Below are positions 18,453-27,091 of a stretch of DNA of 60,076 nucleotides, piece after piece. The notes beneath the pieces are model-generated. The model searched no databases. It was given only the letters and a program-made list of their open reading frames with translations, and was not told the origin of the DNA. Numbering within the stretch: the stretch's first letter is position 1; each line of letters starts with the position of its first letter. The translations under genes and the position numbers were made by a program. The DNA lies in contig NZ_JBELDZ010000005.1 in the NCBI RefSeq assembly GCF_042094015.1, positions 1-60,076 on the forward strand. Reading direction: 5' to 3'. The DNA comes from Aurantibacter sp042094015. Its GTDB lineage: Bacteria; Bacteroidota; Bacteroidia; Flavobacteriales; Flavobacteriaceae.

Positions 18453-19214
18453 ATGAAAAAAGTATTAGCCCTATTTTTAATCATTACATTATTTTGGAGT
18501 TGTGGAGAAGATTTAGATGATAATATTTCTACACAAGCAAATGTAAACTTTAGTCTAACTCATTCTTTTGGAGACACTGAGGTAACTTTAGACAATTTTA
18601 CAGATTTAGATTTAACCAATGCGAATGGTGAAATTTTAAATATAGAAAGAATAAGGTACTTAATTTCTAGAATAGAATTAGTAAAGCCTGATGGAGTTTC
18701 ATATAGGTTAAAAGATTATAACTTCACAGATTTATCAGATAACTCATCTTATAGTTTTAATGGAGACATATCAATCCCTTCTGGAGTCTATACTTTAAGA
18801 TTAGTCTGGGGATTTAATGAAGAAGACAATATAGATGCTGCATATACAGATTTAAATACAGCTTCTTGGAATTGGCCTTCAATGCTTGGCGGCGGTTATC
18901 ACTTTCTTCAATTTGACGGAAAATATAATGTAAACACAGCATCGCCTTCACCTTTTAATTATCATAATGGAACAGCTAAAAAACTAGATGGTACTTTAGA
19001 ACAAAACTTTGCAACTATAGAATTACCTACAGCTATTTTTGTGGAGAACACGACATCTATAGAGTTAAAATTTGATATTTCAGAATTGTTCAAAAACCCT
19101 AATGTTTGGGATTTAAATGTACTAGATACACCATTAATGCCAAATTATGATGCTCAAAAAATGATGCAAGCTAACGTTCAATCTGTGTTTAGTATTGGAG
19201 AGATAAGTAATTAA
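18453..19214 (+). CDS. MbnP-like copper-binding lipoprotein
   Basis: A lipoprotein (Cys17 in LFWSC) of 253 residues. It resembles MbnP, the partner of the di-haem enzyme MbnH. Family features are the N-terminal strand pattern VNFSLTHSFGDTEVTLDN (about 31-48), IERIRYLISRIELV (64-77) and the Trp-rich block TASWNWPSMLGGGYHFLQFDG around residues 137-156 (Trp139, Trp141, His150). NYHNGT follows at about 169-174. In the characterised pair a Trp of MbnP is oxidised to kynurenine, giving a copper site. The MbnH-like gene follows 4 bases later, which supports the assignment. Which Trp would be modified here is inference. Confidence 0.8.
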   Translation: MKKVLALFLIITLFWSCGEDLDDNISTQANVNFSLTHSFGDTEVTLDNFTDLDLTNANGEILNIERIRYLISRIELVKPDGVSYRLKDYNFTDLSDNSSYSFNGDISIPSGVYTLRLVWGFNEEDNIDAAYTDLNTASWNWPSMLGGGYHFLQFDGKYNVNTASPSPFNYHNGTAKKLDGTLEQNFATIELPTAIFVENTTSIELKFDISELFKNPNVWDLNVLDTPLMPNYDAQKMMQANVQSVFSIGEISN

Positions 19215-19218
19215 AAAA

Positions 19219-20283
19219 ATGAAAATCTATAGATTTATTCTTATTTTGTTTTTGGTTTCTTGTGGAGATAAAGAAACTGAAGTAGATGTTTATGAGCCTA
19301 TACCTTATTCATTAGAAATACCCGAATTATTTCAACAAAAATTAATTTCACCTTTAATTCCTGCAAACAATAAACTAACCATTGAAGGTATTGCTCTTGG
19401 GGAAAAATTGTTTTTTGACAAAATATTATCTTTAGATAACTCGGTCTCTTGTGCAACTTGCCATAATCCACAAGACGCATTTTCAGATAACAATATTGTT
19501 AGCACTGGTATTAATGGATTAACTGGTACAAGACATTCAATGCCTATATTTAACTTAGCATGGAACTTTGATGAAAAATTCTTTTGGGATGGACATACAT
19601 TTAGTTTGGAGCAACAAGCTCTAGAGCCAGTTATTCAAGCAAATGAGCTAGGAAACTCTAATTGGGAAATCGTTGAGGAACGCCTTCAAAATAATCCAGA
19701 ATATCCAGAATTGTTTCAAAAAGCTTTTAAAACTTCGGTTATAACAAAAACATTAATCACACAGGCTATTGCTCAATTTGAACGTACTTTAATATCTGGG
19801 AATTCTAAATTTGATAGATATAGTTTAGGGTTAGAAACATTAACACTTGAAGAATTAGATGGATTAGATGTTTTTATGAACGAAGAAAGAGGAGATTGTT
19901 TTCATTGTCATGGAAACCCTAACAATCCACTTTGGACAGATAATAAATTCCACAACAACGGCTTAGATGCAACATTTACAGATTTAGGGTTAGGAGGATT
20001 TACCGGAGACCCAAATGATAATGGAAAATTTAAGTCGCCTTCTTTACGAAATTTAGAATACACCGCACCTTATATGCATGATGGTAGATTTGCAACATTA
20101 GAAGAAGTTATAAATCATTATAGCGAAGGCATACAAAATTCCCCTACAATTGATGCTTTAATTAAAAAAGCAGATCAAGGTGGTGTACAATTACCAACTC
20201 AAGATAAAGCCAATTTAAAAGCCTTCTTATTAACACTTTCAGATCCAGATTTTGTAAACAATCCTCAGTTTCAAAACCAATAG
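19219..20283 (+). CDS. MbnH-like di-haem cytochrome c peroxidase family protein
   Basis: A di-haem c-type protein of 354 residues with an SPII signal (Cys15 in FLVSC). Two haem-attachment motifs are present, CATCH (78-82) and CFHCH (227-231). Other features of the MauG/CcpA/MbnH superfamily are LGEKLFFDKILS, TGTRHSMPIFNLAW, FFWDGH, FERTLISGNSKFDRY and TAPYMHDGRFATLEEVINHY. Immediate coupling to an MbnP-like gene favours a Trp-oxidising MbnH role over a simple H2O2-scavenging peroxidase. It is the last gene of the operon; no hairpin terminator is evident before sufA. Confidence 0.87.
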   Translation: MKIYRFILILFLVSCGDKETEVDVYEPIPYSLEIPELFQQKLISPLIPANNKLTIEGIALGEKLFFDKILSLDNSVSCATCHNPQDAFSDNNIVSTGINGLTGTRHSMPIFNLAWNFDEKFFWDGHTFSLEQQALEPVIQANELGNSNWEIVEERLQNNPEYPELFQKAFKTSVITKTLITQAIAQFERTLISGNSKFDRYSLGLETLTLEELDGLDVFMNEERGDCFHCHGNPNNPLWTDNKFHNNGLDATFTDLGLGGFTGDPNDNGKFKSPSLRNLEYTAPYMHDGRFATLEEVINHYSEGIQNSPTIDALIKKADQGGVQLPTQDKANLKAFLLTLSDPDFVNNPQFQNQ

Positions 20284-20348
20284 AAAACTCTTATTACACT
20301 ATACGCTAATTTAATGTTAGGTTCTTTAATAAAAAGGGACTTATATTG

Positions 20349-20356
20349 TATATTTG
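20349..20356 (+). promoter_or_regulatory. -7 element upstream of sufA (start of suf cluster)
   Basis: TATATTTG is a perfect -7 box, 32 bases before the sufA ATG. No clear TTG lies at -33. It probably drives sufA and perhaps sufB onwards. Confidence 0.55.
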
Positions 20357-20388
20357 CACTTTATTTAGATTAATTCTAATTGAAAATT

Positions 20389-20718
20389 ATGATAAAAGTT
20401 TCAGACATTGCTAAGAAAAAAGTAGTTGATCTTATGAATGATGATGGTTTTGATGCTTCTGTACATTTTGTACGTGTTGGTGTTAAAAGTGGTGGTTGTT
20501 CTGGATTATCTTACGACTTAAATTTTGATCAAAATCAGACAGAAGACGACAAAGTCTTTGAAGATAATGGTGTGAAAATAATAGTAGACAAAAAGAGTTT
20601 TTTATATCTAATTGGAACCACTTTGGAATATTCTGGAGGATTAAATGGAACTGGTTTTGTTTTTAACAACCCAAATGCTAACAGAACTTGTGGTTGTGGA
20701 GAATCATTTTCACTTTAA
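20389..20718 (+). CDS. sufA: A-type iron-sulfur carrier (SufA/IscA/ErpA family)
   Basis: It carries or delivers assembled Fe-S clusters to target apoproteins in the cytoplasm. The three conserved cysteines are in GGCSGLSY and the C-terminal CGCGESF. Start MIKVSDIAKKK at ATG 20389 fits the family; a TTG three codons upstream (20380) is open but unnecessary. The length is 109 residues. It lies 74 bases upstream of sufB and opens the SUF cluster. SufA, IscA and ErpA cannot be told apart by sequence alone; the context favours SufA. Confidence 0.92.
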   Translation: MIKVSDIAKKKVVDLMNDDGFDASVHFVRVGVKSGGCSGLSYDLNFDQNQTEDDKVFEDNGVKIIVDKKSFLYLIGTTLEYSGGLNGTGFVFNNPNANRTCGCGESFSL

Positions 20719-20792
20719 AAATTAAAAGACATATTGAAAAATTTTAATCGATTAGTTTAAAATCAATTTTCAACTTTACAACATAAAACTTG

Positions 20793-22241
20793 ATGAGTAA
20801 ATATACTGAAGATGACTTAAGAGAAGAATTAAAAACCAAAGAATACGAATATGGTTTTTATACAGATATTGAATCTGAAACTTTTCCTATAGGTTTAAAT
20901 GAAGATATTGTACGTGCCATTTCTAAAAAAAAGGATGAGCCACAATGGATGACCGATTGGCGCTTAGAAGCTTTTAAGGTTTGGAAAGGTATGACTGAAC
21001 CTGAATGGGCAAATGTTAAATATAAGAAGCCTGATTTTCAGGAAATAGCATATTATTCTGCACCAAAAGCTATAGACCCAAACAAAACATTAGACGACGT
21101 AGATCCAGATTTACTGGCTATGTACAAAAAACTTGGAATCTCTGTAGACGAGCAGAAAAAAATGAATAATATTGCAATGGATATTGTAGTAGATTCTGTT
21201 TCTGTAGCAACTACATTTAAAAAGACTTTGGGAGAAAAAGGTATTATATTTATGCCAATTTCTGAAGCAATCCAAGAACATCCAGAACTTGTAAAAAAAT
21301 ACTTAGGAACCGTTGTCCCGACTAAAGACAATTTTTATTCAGCATTAAATAGTGCTGTGTTTTCAGATGGTTCGTTTTGTTATATTCCAAAAGGGGTAAA
21401 ATGCCCAATGGAATTATCTACATATTTCCGTATTAACCAAGCAGGAACAGGTCAATTTGAAAGAACTTTAGTTATAGCAGACGAAGGAAGTTATGTAAGT
21501 TACCTAGAAGGCTGCACTGCTCCAAGTAGAGATGAAAACCAATTACATGCAGCAGTTGTAGAACTTATTGCTTTAGATGATGCAGAAATTAAATACTCTA
21601 CAGTGCAAAACTGGTATCCTGGAAATGCTGAAGGTTTAGGTGGTGTTTACAATTTTGTAACTAAGCGTGGGCTATGCGAGAAAAACGCGAAAATATCTTG
21701 GACACAAGTAGAAACAGGTTCTGCAGTAACATGGAAATATCCTAGCTGTATTTTAAAAGGTGATAATTCTACTGGAGAGTTTTATTCAATTGCAGTAACA
21801 AATAATCATCAACAAGCTGATACAGGTACAAAAATGATTCATTTGGGGAAAAACACCAAATCAACCATTATATCTAAAGGGATTTCAGCTGGAAAATCTC
21901 AAAATTCATATCGTGGACTTGTACAAATTAGTTCTCGTGCAGAAAACGCAAGAAACTTCTCACAATGTGATAGTTTGTTAATGGGTAACGATTGTGGTGC
22001 TCATACATTTCCATACATAGAAGCAAAAAATAAAACTGCAATAATAGAACACGAAGCAACTACAAGTAAAATTGGTGAAGACCAAATATTTTACTGTAAC
22101 CAACGTGGAATAGATACAGAAAAAGCTATTGCTTTGATTGTAAACGGATTTAGTAAAGAAGTTTTAAACAAATTGCCTATGGAATTTGCTGTAGAAGCAC
22201 AAAAACTATTAGAGATTAGTTTAGAAGGATCAGTTGGATAA
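20793..22241 (+). CDS. sufB: Fe-S cluster assembly scaffold SufB
   Basis: SufB is the core scaffold of the SufBC2D complex, where sulfur and iron are combined. The 482-residue length is typical. The sequence has the SufB blocks SYVSYLEGCTAPSRDENQLHAAVVEL, VQNWYPGNAEGLGGVYNFVTKRG, GSAVTWKYPSCILKGDNS, SRAENARNFSQCDSLLMG and the C-terminal EAKNKTAIIEHEATTSKIGEDQIFYCNQRG, given here in pieces under the family's usual order. I chose ATG 20793; a TTG one codon upstream is also open. A small lipoprotein gene follows before sufC. Confidence 0.97.
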   Translation: MSKYTEDDLREELKTKEYEYGFYTDIESETFPIGLNEDIVRAISKKKDEPQWMTDWRLEAFKVWKGMTEPEWANVKYKKPDFQEIAYYSAPKAIDPNKTLDDVDPDLLAMYKKLGISVDEQKKMNNIAMDIVVDSVSVATTFKKTLGEKGIIFMPISEAIQEHPELVKKYLGTVVPTKDNFYSALNSAVFSDGSFCYIPKGVKCPMELSTYFRINQAGTGQFERTLVIADEGSYVSYLEGCTAPSRDENQLHAAVVELIALDDAEIKYSTVQNWYPGNAEGLGGVYNFVTKRGLCEKNAKISWTQVETGSAVTWKYPSCILKGDNSTGEFYSIAVTNNHQQADTGTKMIHLGKNTKSTIISKGISAGKSQNSYRGLVQISSRAENARNFSQCDSLLMGNDCGAHTFPYIEAKNKTAIIEHEATTSKIGEDQIFYCNQRGIDTEKAIALIVNGFSKEVLNKLPMEFAVEAQKLLEISLEGSVG

Positions 22242-22265
22242 AAATAATAATTAAAATTTAATGAA

Positions 22266-22670
22266 ATGAGAAATATATTATACTTATTAGTTTTTGCATT
22301 AAGCTTTTCGGCTTGTAAAAAAGAATCAAAACAAGAAGAAGAAACTATAGAAATCATTGAAAAAACAATTGCTAATGATGGACTAACCTTAATTGAAGGT
22401 GATTTTATCTATTACGAAAAAGCAGCTGTATTACAGACAAAAACAGGTTTCTTTGGTGTTGTTTTAAATGAAAAAACCAAAGAACTTGCAGAAAAAGCTA
22501 AATCATTTCAAAAAGAAAATACAGATATGGTTAAAGTTAGAGTTAGAGGTCTAATTGAGCCTAAAGCTGCTAATACTGAAGGTTGGGATTACATAGTCAC
22601 AATTAAAGAGATTGTTAGTGTTGAGTCATTAACCCCAGAAGAAAACGAAATTATTAAAGTTAGTAAATAA
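22266..22670 (+). CDS. Small lipoprotein between sufB and sufC
   Basis: I do not recognise the family. The 134-residue product has an SPII signal ending at Cys17 (LSFSACKKE) followed by a charged Glu/Lys linker. A compact C-terminal domain contains YYEKAAVLQTKTGFFGVVLN and GLIEPKAANTEGWDYIVTIKEI, which resembles small OB- or NlpE-like beta folds, but this is a guess. It is 24 bases after sufB and 33 bases before sufC, so it must be transcribed with them. A membrane-anchored, extracytoplasmic protein inside a cytoplasmic assembly operon is unexpected. Confidence 0.8.
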   Translation: MRNILYLLVFALSFSACKKESKQEEETIEIIEKTIANDGLTLIEGDFIYYEKAAVLQTKTGFFGVVLNEKTKELAEKAKSFQKENTDMVKVRVRGLIEPKAANTEGWDYIVTIKEIVSVESLTPEENEIIKVSK

Positions 22671-22703
22671 GGTGATACGCCTTTTTAAAATAAACACATT
22701 ATA

Positions 22704-23456
22704 ATGTTAAAAATTAAAAATCTACACGCTAATATAGATGGGAAATCTATTTTAAAAGGTATTAATTTAGAGATAAAATCAGGAGAGGTTCACGCTATTA
22801 TGGGGCCAAATGGTGCCGGAAAAAGCACTCTAGCTTCAATAATTGCAGGAAAGGAAGATTATGAAGTTTCTGAAGGTAATATTACTTTAGATAACGAAGA
22901 TATTGAAGAATTAGCAGCAGAAGAACGAGCTCATAAAGGTGTGTTTTTATCTTTTCAATATCCAGTAGAAATACCTGGTGTTTCTGTAACTAACTTTATA
23001 AAAACAGCTATTAACGAAACGCGCAAAGCTAAAGGTTTAGAAAATATGCCGGCTAACGTTATGCTAAAGCTAATTAAAGAAAAAGCAGAGTTATTAGAAA
23101 TTGACCGTAAATTCTTATCACGTTCTTTAAACGAAGGATTTTCTGGTGGAGAGAAAAAACGTAACGAGATTTTTCAAATGGCAATGTTAGAGCCAAAACT
23201 AGCTATTCTTGATGAGACAGATTCTGGCTTAGATATTGATGCTTTACGTATTGTGTCTAATGGAGTTAACAAACTAAAAAGTAAAGACAATGCTGTTGTT
23301 GTAATTACACACTACCAACGTTTATTGGACTATATCGTACCAGATTTTGTACATGTTTTAATGGATGGTAAAATTGTAAAATCTGGAGATGCGTCTTTAG
23401 CTTTAGAATTAGAGAAAAAAGGTTACGACTGGATTAAAGAAGAAGTTAACGCGTAG
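22704..23456 (+). CDS. sufC: Fe-S assembly ATPase SufC
   Basis: This is the ABC-type ATPase of the SufBCD scaffold; it has no membrane partner and drives the conformational change needed for cluster assembly. Walker A is GPNGAGKST (about residues 34-42), the signature is the SufC form FSGGEKKR, Walker B is LAILDETDSGLD, and the H-loop is VVVITHYQR. The length is 250 residues. It is separated from sufD by 169 bases that hold a heptamer repeat. Confidence 0.97.
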   Translation: MLKIKNLHANIDGKSILKGINLEIKSGEVHAIMGPNGAGKSTLASIIAGKEDYEVSEGNITLDNEDIEELAAEERAHKGVFLSFQYPVEIPGVSVTNFIKTAINETRKAKGLENMPANVMLKLIKEKAELLEIDRKFLSRSLNEGFSGGEKKRNEIFQMAMLEPKLAILDETDSGLDIDALRIVSNGVNKLKSKDNAVVVITHYQRLLDYIVPDFVHVLMDGKIVKSGDASLALELEKKGYDWIKEEVNA

Positions 23457-23560
23457 TTAGTTTACAGTAATTGGTTTATTGTAAGCAGTGCTTATTCGGA
23501 TATAGTAGAATTAGCATTAACAAATTCGATTGAATTACGATAATAAAAAGTTTTCAACAA

Positions 23561-23621
23561 ACAGAAAACAGATTACAGTAATGTAAACTGGAGACTGATT
23601 ACTGAAAACTGAAGACTTAAA
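23561..23621 (+). repeat. Heptameric ACWGNNN tandem repeat between sufC and sufD
   Basis: The 61 bases split into seven-base units: ACAGAAA, ACAGATT, ACAGTAA, a five-base break TGTAA, then ACTGGAG, ACTGATT, ACTGAAA, ACTGAAG, ACTTAAA. The array ends four bases before the sufD ATG. No coding frame or stem explains it. I take it as a decayed short tandem repeat of unknown effect. Confidence 0.75.
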
Positions 23622-23625
23622 AAAA

Positions 23626-24939
23626 ATGGATTTAAAAGATAAATTAGTTACCTCATTTTTAGCATTCGAAAATCAAGTCGATGTAGATTCTAATATTCAC
23701 GATATTAGAACTGAAGCTATAAAAACATTTGAAAGTAAAGGTTTTCCAACTAAAAAAGACGAAAACTGGAAATATACGTCTTTAAAAAGTGTGTTAAAAC
23801 ACGATTATAGTGTGTTCCCAAAACACGAAAATGCTATTGAATATAGTGATGTAAAAAAGTATTTCTTACATGATATAGATACATACAAAGTAGTTTTTAT
23901 TGATGGAAAATACTCATCTCACTTATCTCAAACAACCCATGATGGTATAGATGTTTGTTTAATGTCTTCGGCTTTAAACAAACCTAAATACAAAATAATA
24001 GTAGATAATTATTTTAATAAAATTGCACCAAAAGATAGCGTAACAGCTTTAAATACTGCATTTTCTAAAGAAGGTGCATACATTCATATTCCAAAAAATA
24101 AAGTGGTTGAAAAACCAATTCAAATTATTCATTTTTCTACAGGTAACGAAGCTGCAACAATGTTACAGCCAAGAAATCTTATTGTTGTTGACGAAAATGC
24201 ACACGTACAAATTATAGAAAGACACCAGAGTTTAACAAACAATCCTGTTTTAACTAATTCTGTTACAGAAATTTTTGCTAATAAGCGGGCAATTATAGAT
24301 TATTATAAGGTACAAAACGATAACCAAGAAGCATCACTTATAGATAGTACTTACGTGAATCAAAAGCGAGAAAGTTTAGCTTCTGTACATACATTCACTT
24401 TTGGAGGAAAACTAACTCGTAATAACCTTAATTTCTATCAAAATGGAGAACATTTAGATTCTACTATGAAAGGAATTACTATTATTGGCGATAAACAACA
24501 CGTAGATCATAACACTTTAGTACATCATATAGAGCCAAATTGTGAAAGTCACCAAGATTACAAAGGAATTTATAACGATAGTTCTACTGGTGTTTTTAAT
24601 GGTAAGGTTTTGGTTGAAAAAGACGCACAAAAAACAAACGCTTTCCAGGCAAACAATAATATACTTACAAGCGACAAAGCAACTATTAACACAAAACCTC
24701 AACTAGAGATTTTTGCAGATGATGTAAAATGTTCTCATGGTTGTACTATTGGACAGTTAGACGATAGTGCTTTGTTTTATATGAAACAACGTGGAATCCC
24801 AGAAAAAGAAGCTAAAGCTTTACTTATGTATGCGTTTAGTAATAATGTATTAAGCTCAGTTAAAATACCTGAATTAAAACAACGTATTACAAAATTAATT
24901 GCTACAAAATTAGGCGTAGATATTGGTTTTGACTTGTAG
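23626..24939 (+). CDS. sufD: Fe-S cluster assembly protein SufD
   Basis: SufD pairs with SufB in the SufBC2D scaffold and is needed for iron entry. The 437 residues show the N-terminal helical region (GFPTKKDENWKYTSL, the usual SufD motif) and the beta-helix core. The C-terminal SufBD signature follows: CSHGCTIGQLDDSALFYMKQRG and KEAKALLMYAFSNNV. The heptamer repeat just before its start is unusual. A strong bidirectional terminator follows within 25 bases. Confidence 0.96.
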   Translation: MDLKDKLVTSFLAFENQVDVDSNIHDIRTEAIKTFESKGFPTKKDENWKYTSLKSVLKHDYSVFPKHENAIEYSDVKKYFLHDIDTYKVVFIDGKYSSHLSQTTHDGIDVCLMSSALNKPKYKIIVDNYFNKIAPKDSVTALNTAFSKEGAYIHIPKNKVVEKPIQIIHFSTGNEAATMLQPRNLIVVDENAHVQIIERHQSLTNNPVLTNSVTEIFANKRAIIDYYKVQNDNQEASLIDSTYVNQKRESLASVHTFTFGGKLTRNNLNFYQNGEHLDSTMKGITIIGDKQHVDHNTLVHHIEPNCESHQDYKGIYNDSSTGVFNGKVLVEKDAQKTNAFQANNNILTSDKATINTKPQLEIFADDVKCSHGCTIGQLDDSALFYMKQRGIPEKEAKALLMYAFSNNVLSSVKIPELKQRITKLIATKLGVDIGFDL

Positions 24940-24959
24940 ATAAATTAGGAATATCAATA

Positions 24960-24996
24960 AAAAAGCAGCTATTCTATTTAGAATAGCTGCTTTTTT
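24960..24996. terminator. Bidirectional terminator between sufD and the serine hydrolase gene
   Basis: AAAAAGCAGCTATTCT and AGAATAGCTGCTTTTT form a 16-bp perfect stem with an ATTT loop. Runs of A and T flank both sides, so it can end transcription from both convergent genes. The right arm overlaps the last two bases of the hydrolase stop region. Confidence 0.92.
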
Positions 24997-26614
24997 ATTG
25001 TTTCATAAACTCAATACTACTAACCGTTCCATCGCAAGATAAATACATCTTGGTTTTTGTATTATTAAATTGATATAAGGTTCTATTATTATTACCAAAA
25101 GCATTTAATTGAACTGCTGTTAAAGGAATATCTTTATTGTTTTTATAACTTAAAATCAGCTTACCATTATTTACAGAAAAAGTATAGGTCACATCTAATT
25201 CTTTAGAATAAAAATTACCAATAAAATCTTTTATGTTTATAGCTTTTTTTTTAATTAATTTTGCTCTTTTAAAATAAAATGGTGTTCCTCCAAAAGAGAT
25301 GACTAAGTCTTGTTTTTGAGTTTTTGTGAAGTCATATTTAACACTTTGATTATTGGTTCTAAAAAATTGGTTAGAACTAAAAGCTGTTAATGGAATTTTT
25401 TGTGTTCCAAAACTTGATTTTGCTTTCAAAGTATTATTCTCCATAGAAATAAACATCGTCATATCGCTATTAATTTCTTTATAATCGCCCACAAATTGAC
25501 TTAAATTATGTTTGATTACAGATTTGATTTCTGGACTAGTTTTCACTTCTTTTTTAGCTAACAATTCGTCTAGAATTTTATAAGAAATTGGCGTAGAATT
25601 TATTGACTGTAAATTTGTAAATATTACAATGCCTAAATCCTCTTCTGGAACTGTTATAAGCTGAGTTTGCCCGCCAAATCCATATCCACTATGACTAATA
25701 GTTTTATAACCTCTATAAGTATCTACCATAACACCACGAGCATATTTAGCCAAAGAAGAATCTGGTAAAAGTTCTTGAGTTTTTAAAAACGTTGTTAATT
25801 CTATAAACTCAGGTCTTTTTCCATTTAATACTTCAATCCATTTAGTCATATCTATTAGGGTAGAACCCATACTTCCTGCACCGTAACTAATTTGATTGGT
25901 TACATTGTATATAAAACCGTCTTTTCTTTTTTGATAACCAATAGCTTTGTTTTTTATTGTTTTTCCGTGTGAAACTCTAACAAATGTATTGTCCATTCCT
26001 AATGGTTTAAAAATATGCGTCTTTAAAAAGACATCTAAATTAGTTTTCGATACCTTTTCTACAATTAGTGCTAAAATATTATATCCCGTATTAGAATAAA
26101 GCACTTTTTCTCCGGGTAAATTGTTTAAATTTTGTTGTTTACAAGCCAAATTAAAAACCATTTGATTGTCGTAATAAACAGATTCGTAATCAAAACCCGA
26201 TAAATACATTAAAGTATGATAACTTCTAATTCCGCTAGTATGATTTAAAAGATGTTTTATTCTAATAACGTTTCCATAATCTGGAAATTCAGGAAAAAAC
26301 TTTCGAATATCGTCTTCTAAACTTAGATTTCCTTGATCTATTAAAGACCAAACTGCAGATGCGGTAAATTGTTTACTTATCGATGCAATACTATATGTAG
26401 TTGAGTCTGAGTTCTTAATACCATAGTCTAAATTAGAAACCCCAAAACTCTTTGAGTAAATTACTTTACTATTTTTTACAACTCTAACAGATAATCCAGG
26501 CTGATTATCAAGACGATAAGAAGATAGAATTGTGTCTATTTTTTGTTCGATATTTGTTTGAGCAGTAACGGTAATTGTTAGCAATAAAAATGCTAACCTT
26601 AATAAATAAGTCAT
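24995..26614 (-). CDS. Serine hydrolase, beta-lactamase/class C-like family, secreted
   Basis: A penicillin-binding-like serine hydrolase of 539 residues with an SPI signal (LLLTITVTAQ). The catalytic SxxK is in SIASISKQF (Ser near 78), the Tyr motif is YSNTGYN, and the third motif is HSG in ISHSGYGFGGQ. The C-terminal third (from about residue 360) is an extra beta-rich domain common in Bacteroidota members. Substrate is uncertain: peptidase, esterase or D-amino-peptide hydrolysis are all possible. It is the last gene after padR and the HAAS-like gene and interrupts the suf cluster on the opposite strand. Confidence 0.87.
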   Translation of the reverse strand: MTYLLRLAFLLLTITVTAQTNIEQKIDTILSSYRLDNQPGLSVRVVKNSKVIYSKSFGVSNLDYGIKNSDSTTYSIASISKQFTASAVWSLIDQGNLSLEDDIRKFFPEFPDYGNVIRIKHLLNHTSGIRSYHTLMYLSGFDYESVYYDNQMVFNLACKQQNLNNLPGEKVLYSNTGYNILALIVEKVSKTNLDVFLKTHIFKPLGMDNTFVRVSHGKTIKNKAIGYQKRKDGFIYNVTNQISYGAGSMGSTLIDMTKWIEVLNGKRPEFIELTTFLKTQELLPDSSLAKYARGVMVDTYRGYKTISHSGYGFGGQTQLITVPEEDLGIVIFTNLQSINSTPISYKILDELLAKKEVKTSPEIKSVIKHNLSQFVGDYKEINSDMTMFISMENNTLKAKSSFGTQKIPLTAFSSNQFFRTNNQSVKYDFTKTQKQDLVISFGGTPFYFKRAKLIKKKAINIKDFIGNFYSKELDVTYTFSVNNGKLILSYKNNKDIPLTAVQLNAFGNNNRTLYQFNNTKTKMYLSCDGTVSSIEFMKQ

Positions 26615-26665
26615 ATTTATAGGTGTTTAGATTAAAAGTGAAATGGAGTTATTTGTAATTAACAG

Positions 26666-27091
26666 CTAAGTTGTTTTATAAACTGTTTTTTTATGATTGT
26701 AATAAAGAAATATGGGAAAAAAGACTAATACTAAACTTCCAACAGAAATACTCAAAAGAAGACTTGCAAAAGGCCAACTTGCAAACTTAAACATATAGCT
26801 TACTATAAACAAAGCTGCAGTGCAGTAACCAGAAACAAAGACTAACTTCTTTAATGTTTTAATCTTTTCAAAATACAATTGCAAACTTGTTTCGTTTTGA
26901 ATATTTTTAATTGCTATATAACCACCAAACTCATTAATAGCTTCTTTGTATAAATCCTCAAAATGGCCTTCTCTAGATTCTATATAAGTACAAATATGAT
27001 CTGTAACATCTTCTTTTAAGGATTTAGATTCTATCCCATAAAAACTCAAACTTTTATCTATAAAATCTATTTGCTGGTCCGATAATATCAT
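26666..27091 (-). CDS. HAAS-like membrane protein, PadR partner
   Basis: A 141-residue inner-membrane protein. The N-terminal 70 residues are helical and acidic (KSLKEDVTDHICTYIESREG, EAINEFGGYIAIKNIQ), resembling the HAAS/DUF1700 signalling domain found with PadR regulators. Two or three hydrophobic segments follow (VSGYCTAALFIVSYMF, PFASLLLSISVGSLVLVFFPIFLYY). It overlaps padR by 4 bases (ATGA), showing translational coupling. By analogy it is probably a membrane protein controlled by, or signalling with, PadR. Confidence 0.75.
   Translation of the reverse strand: MILSDQQIDFIDKSLSFYGIESKSLKEDVTDHICTYIESREGHFEDLYKEAINEFGGYIAIKNIQNETSLQLYFEKIKTLKKLVFVSGYCTAALFIVSYMFKFASWPFASLLLSISVGSLVLVFFPIFLYYNHKKTVYKTT

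Noticed and set aside
19219..20283. An ordinary H2O2-detoxifying cytochrome c peroxidase
   Set aside because: It cannot be excluded by sequence alone, but the MbnP-like gene 4 bases upstream makes an MbnH-type role the better reading.
23457..23625. The repeat region between sufC and sufD as a CRISPR array
   Set aside because: Units are only seven bases, with no spacers and no cas genes. It is a short tandem repeat.
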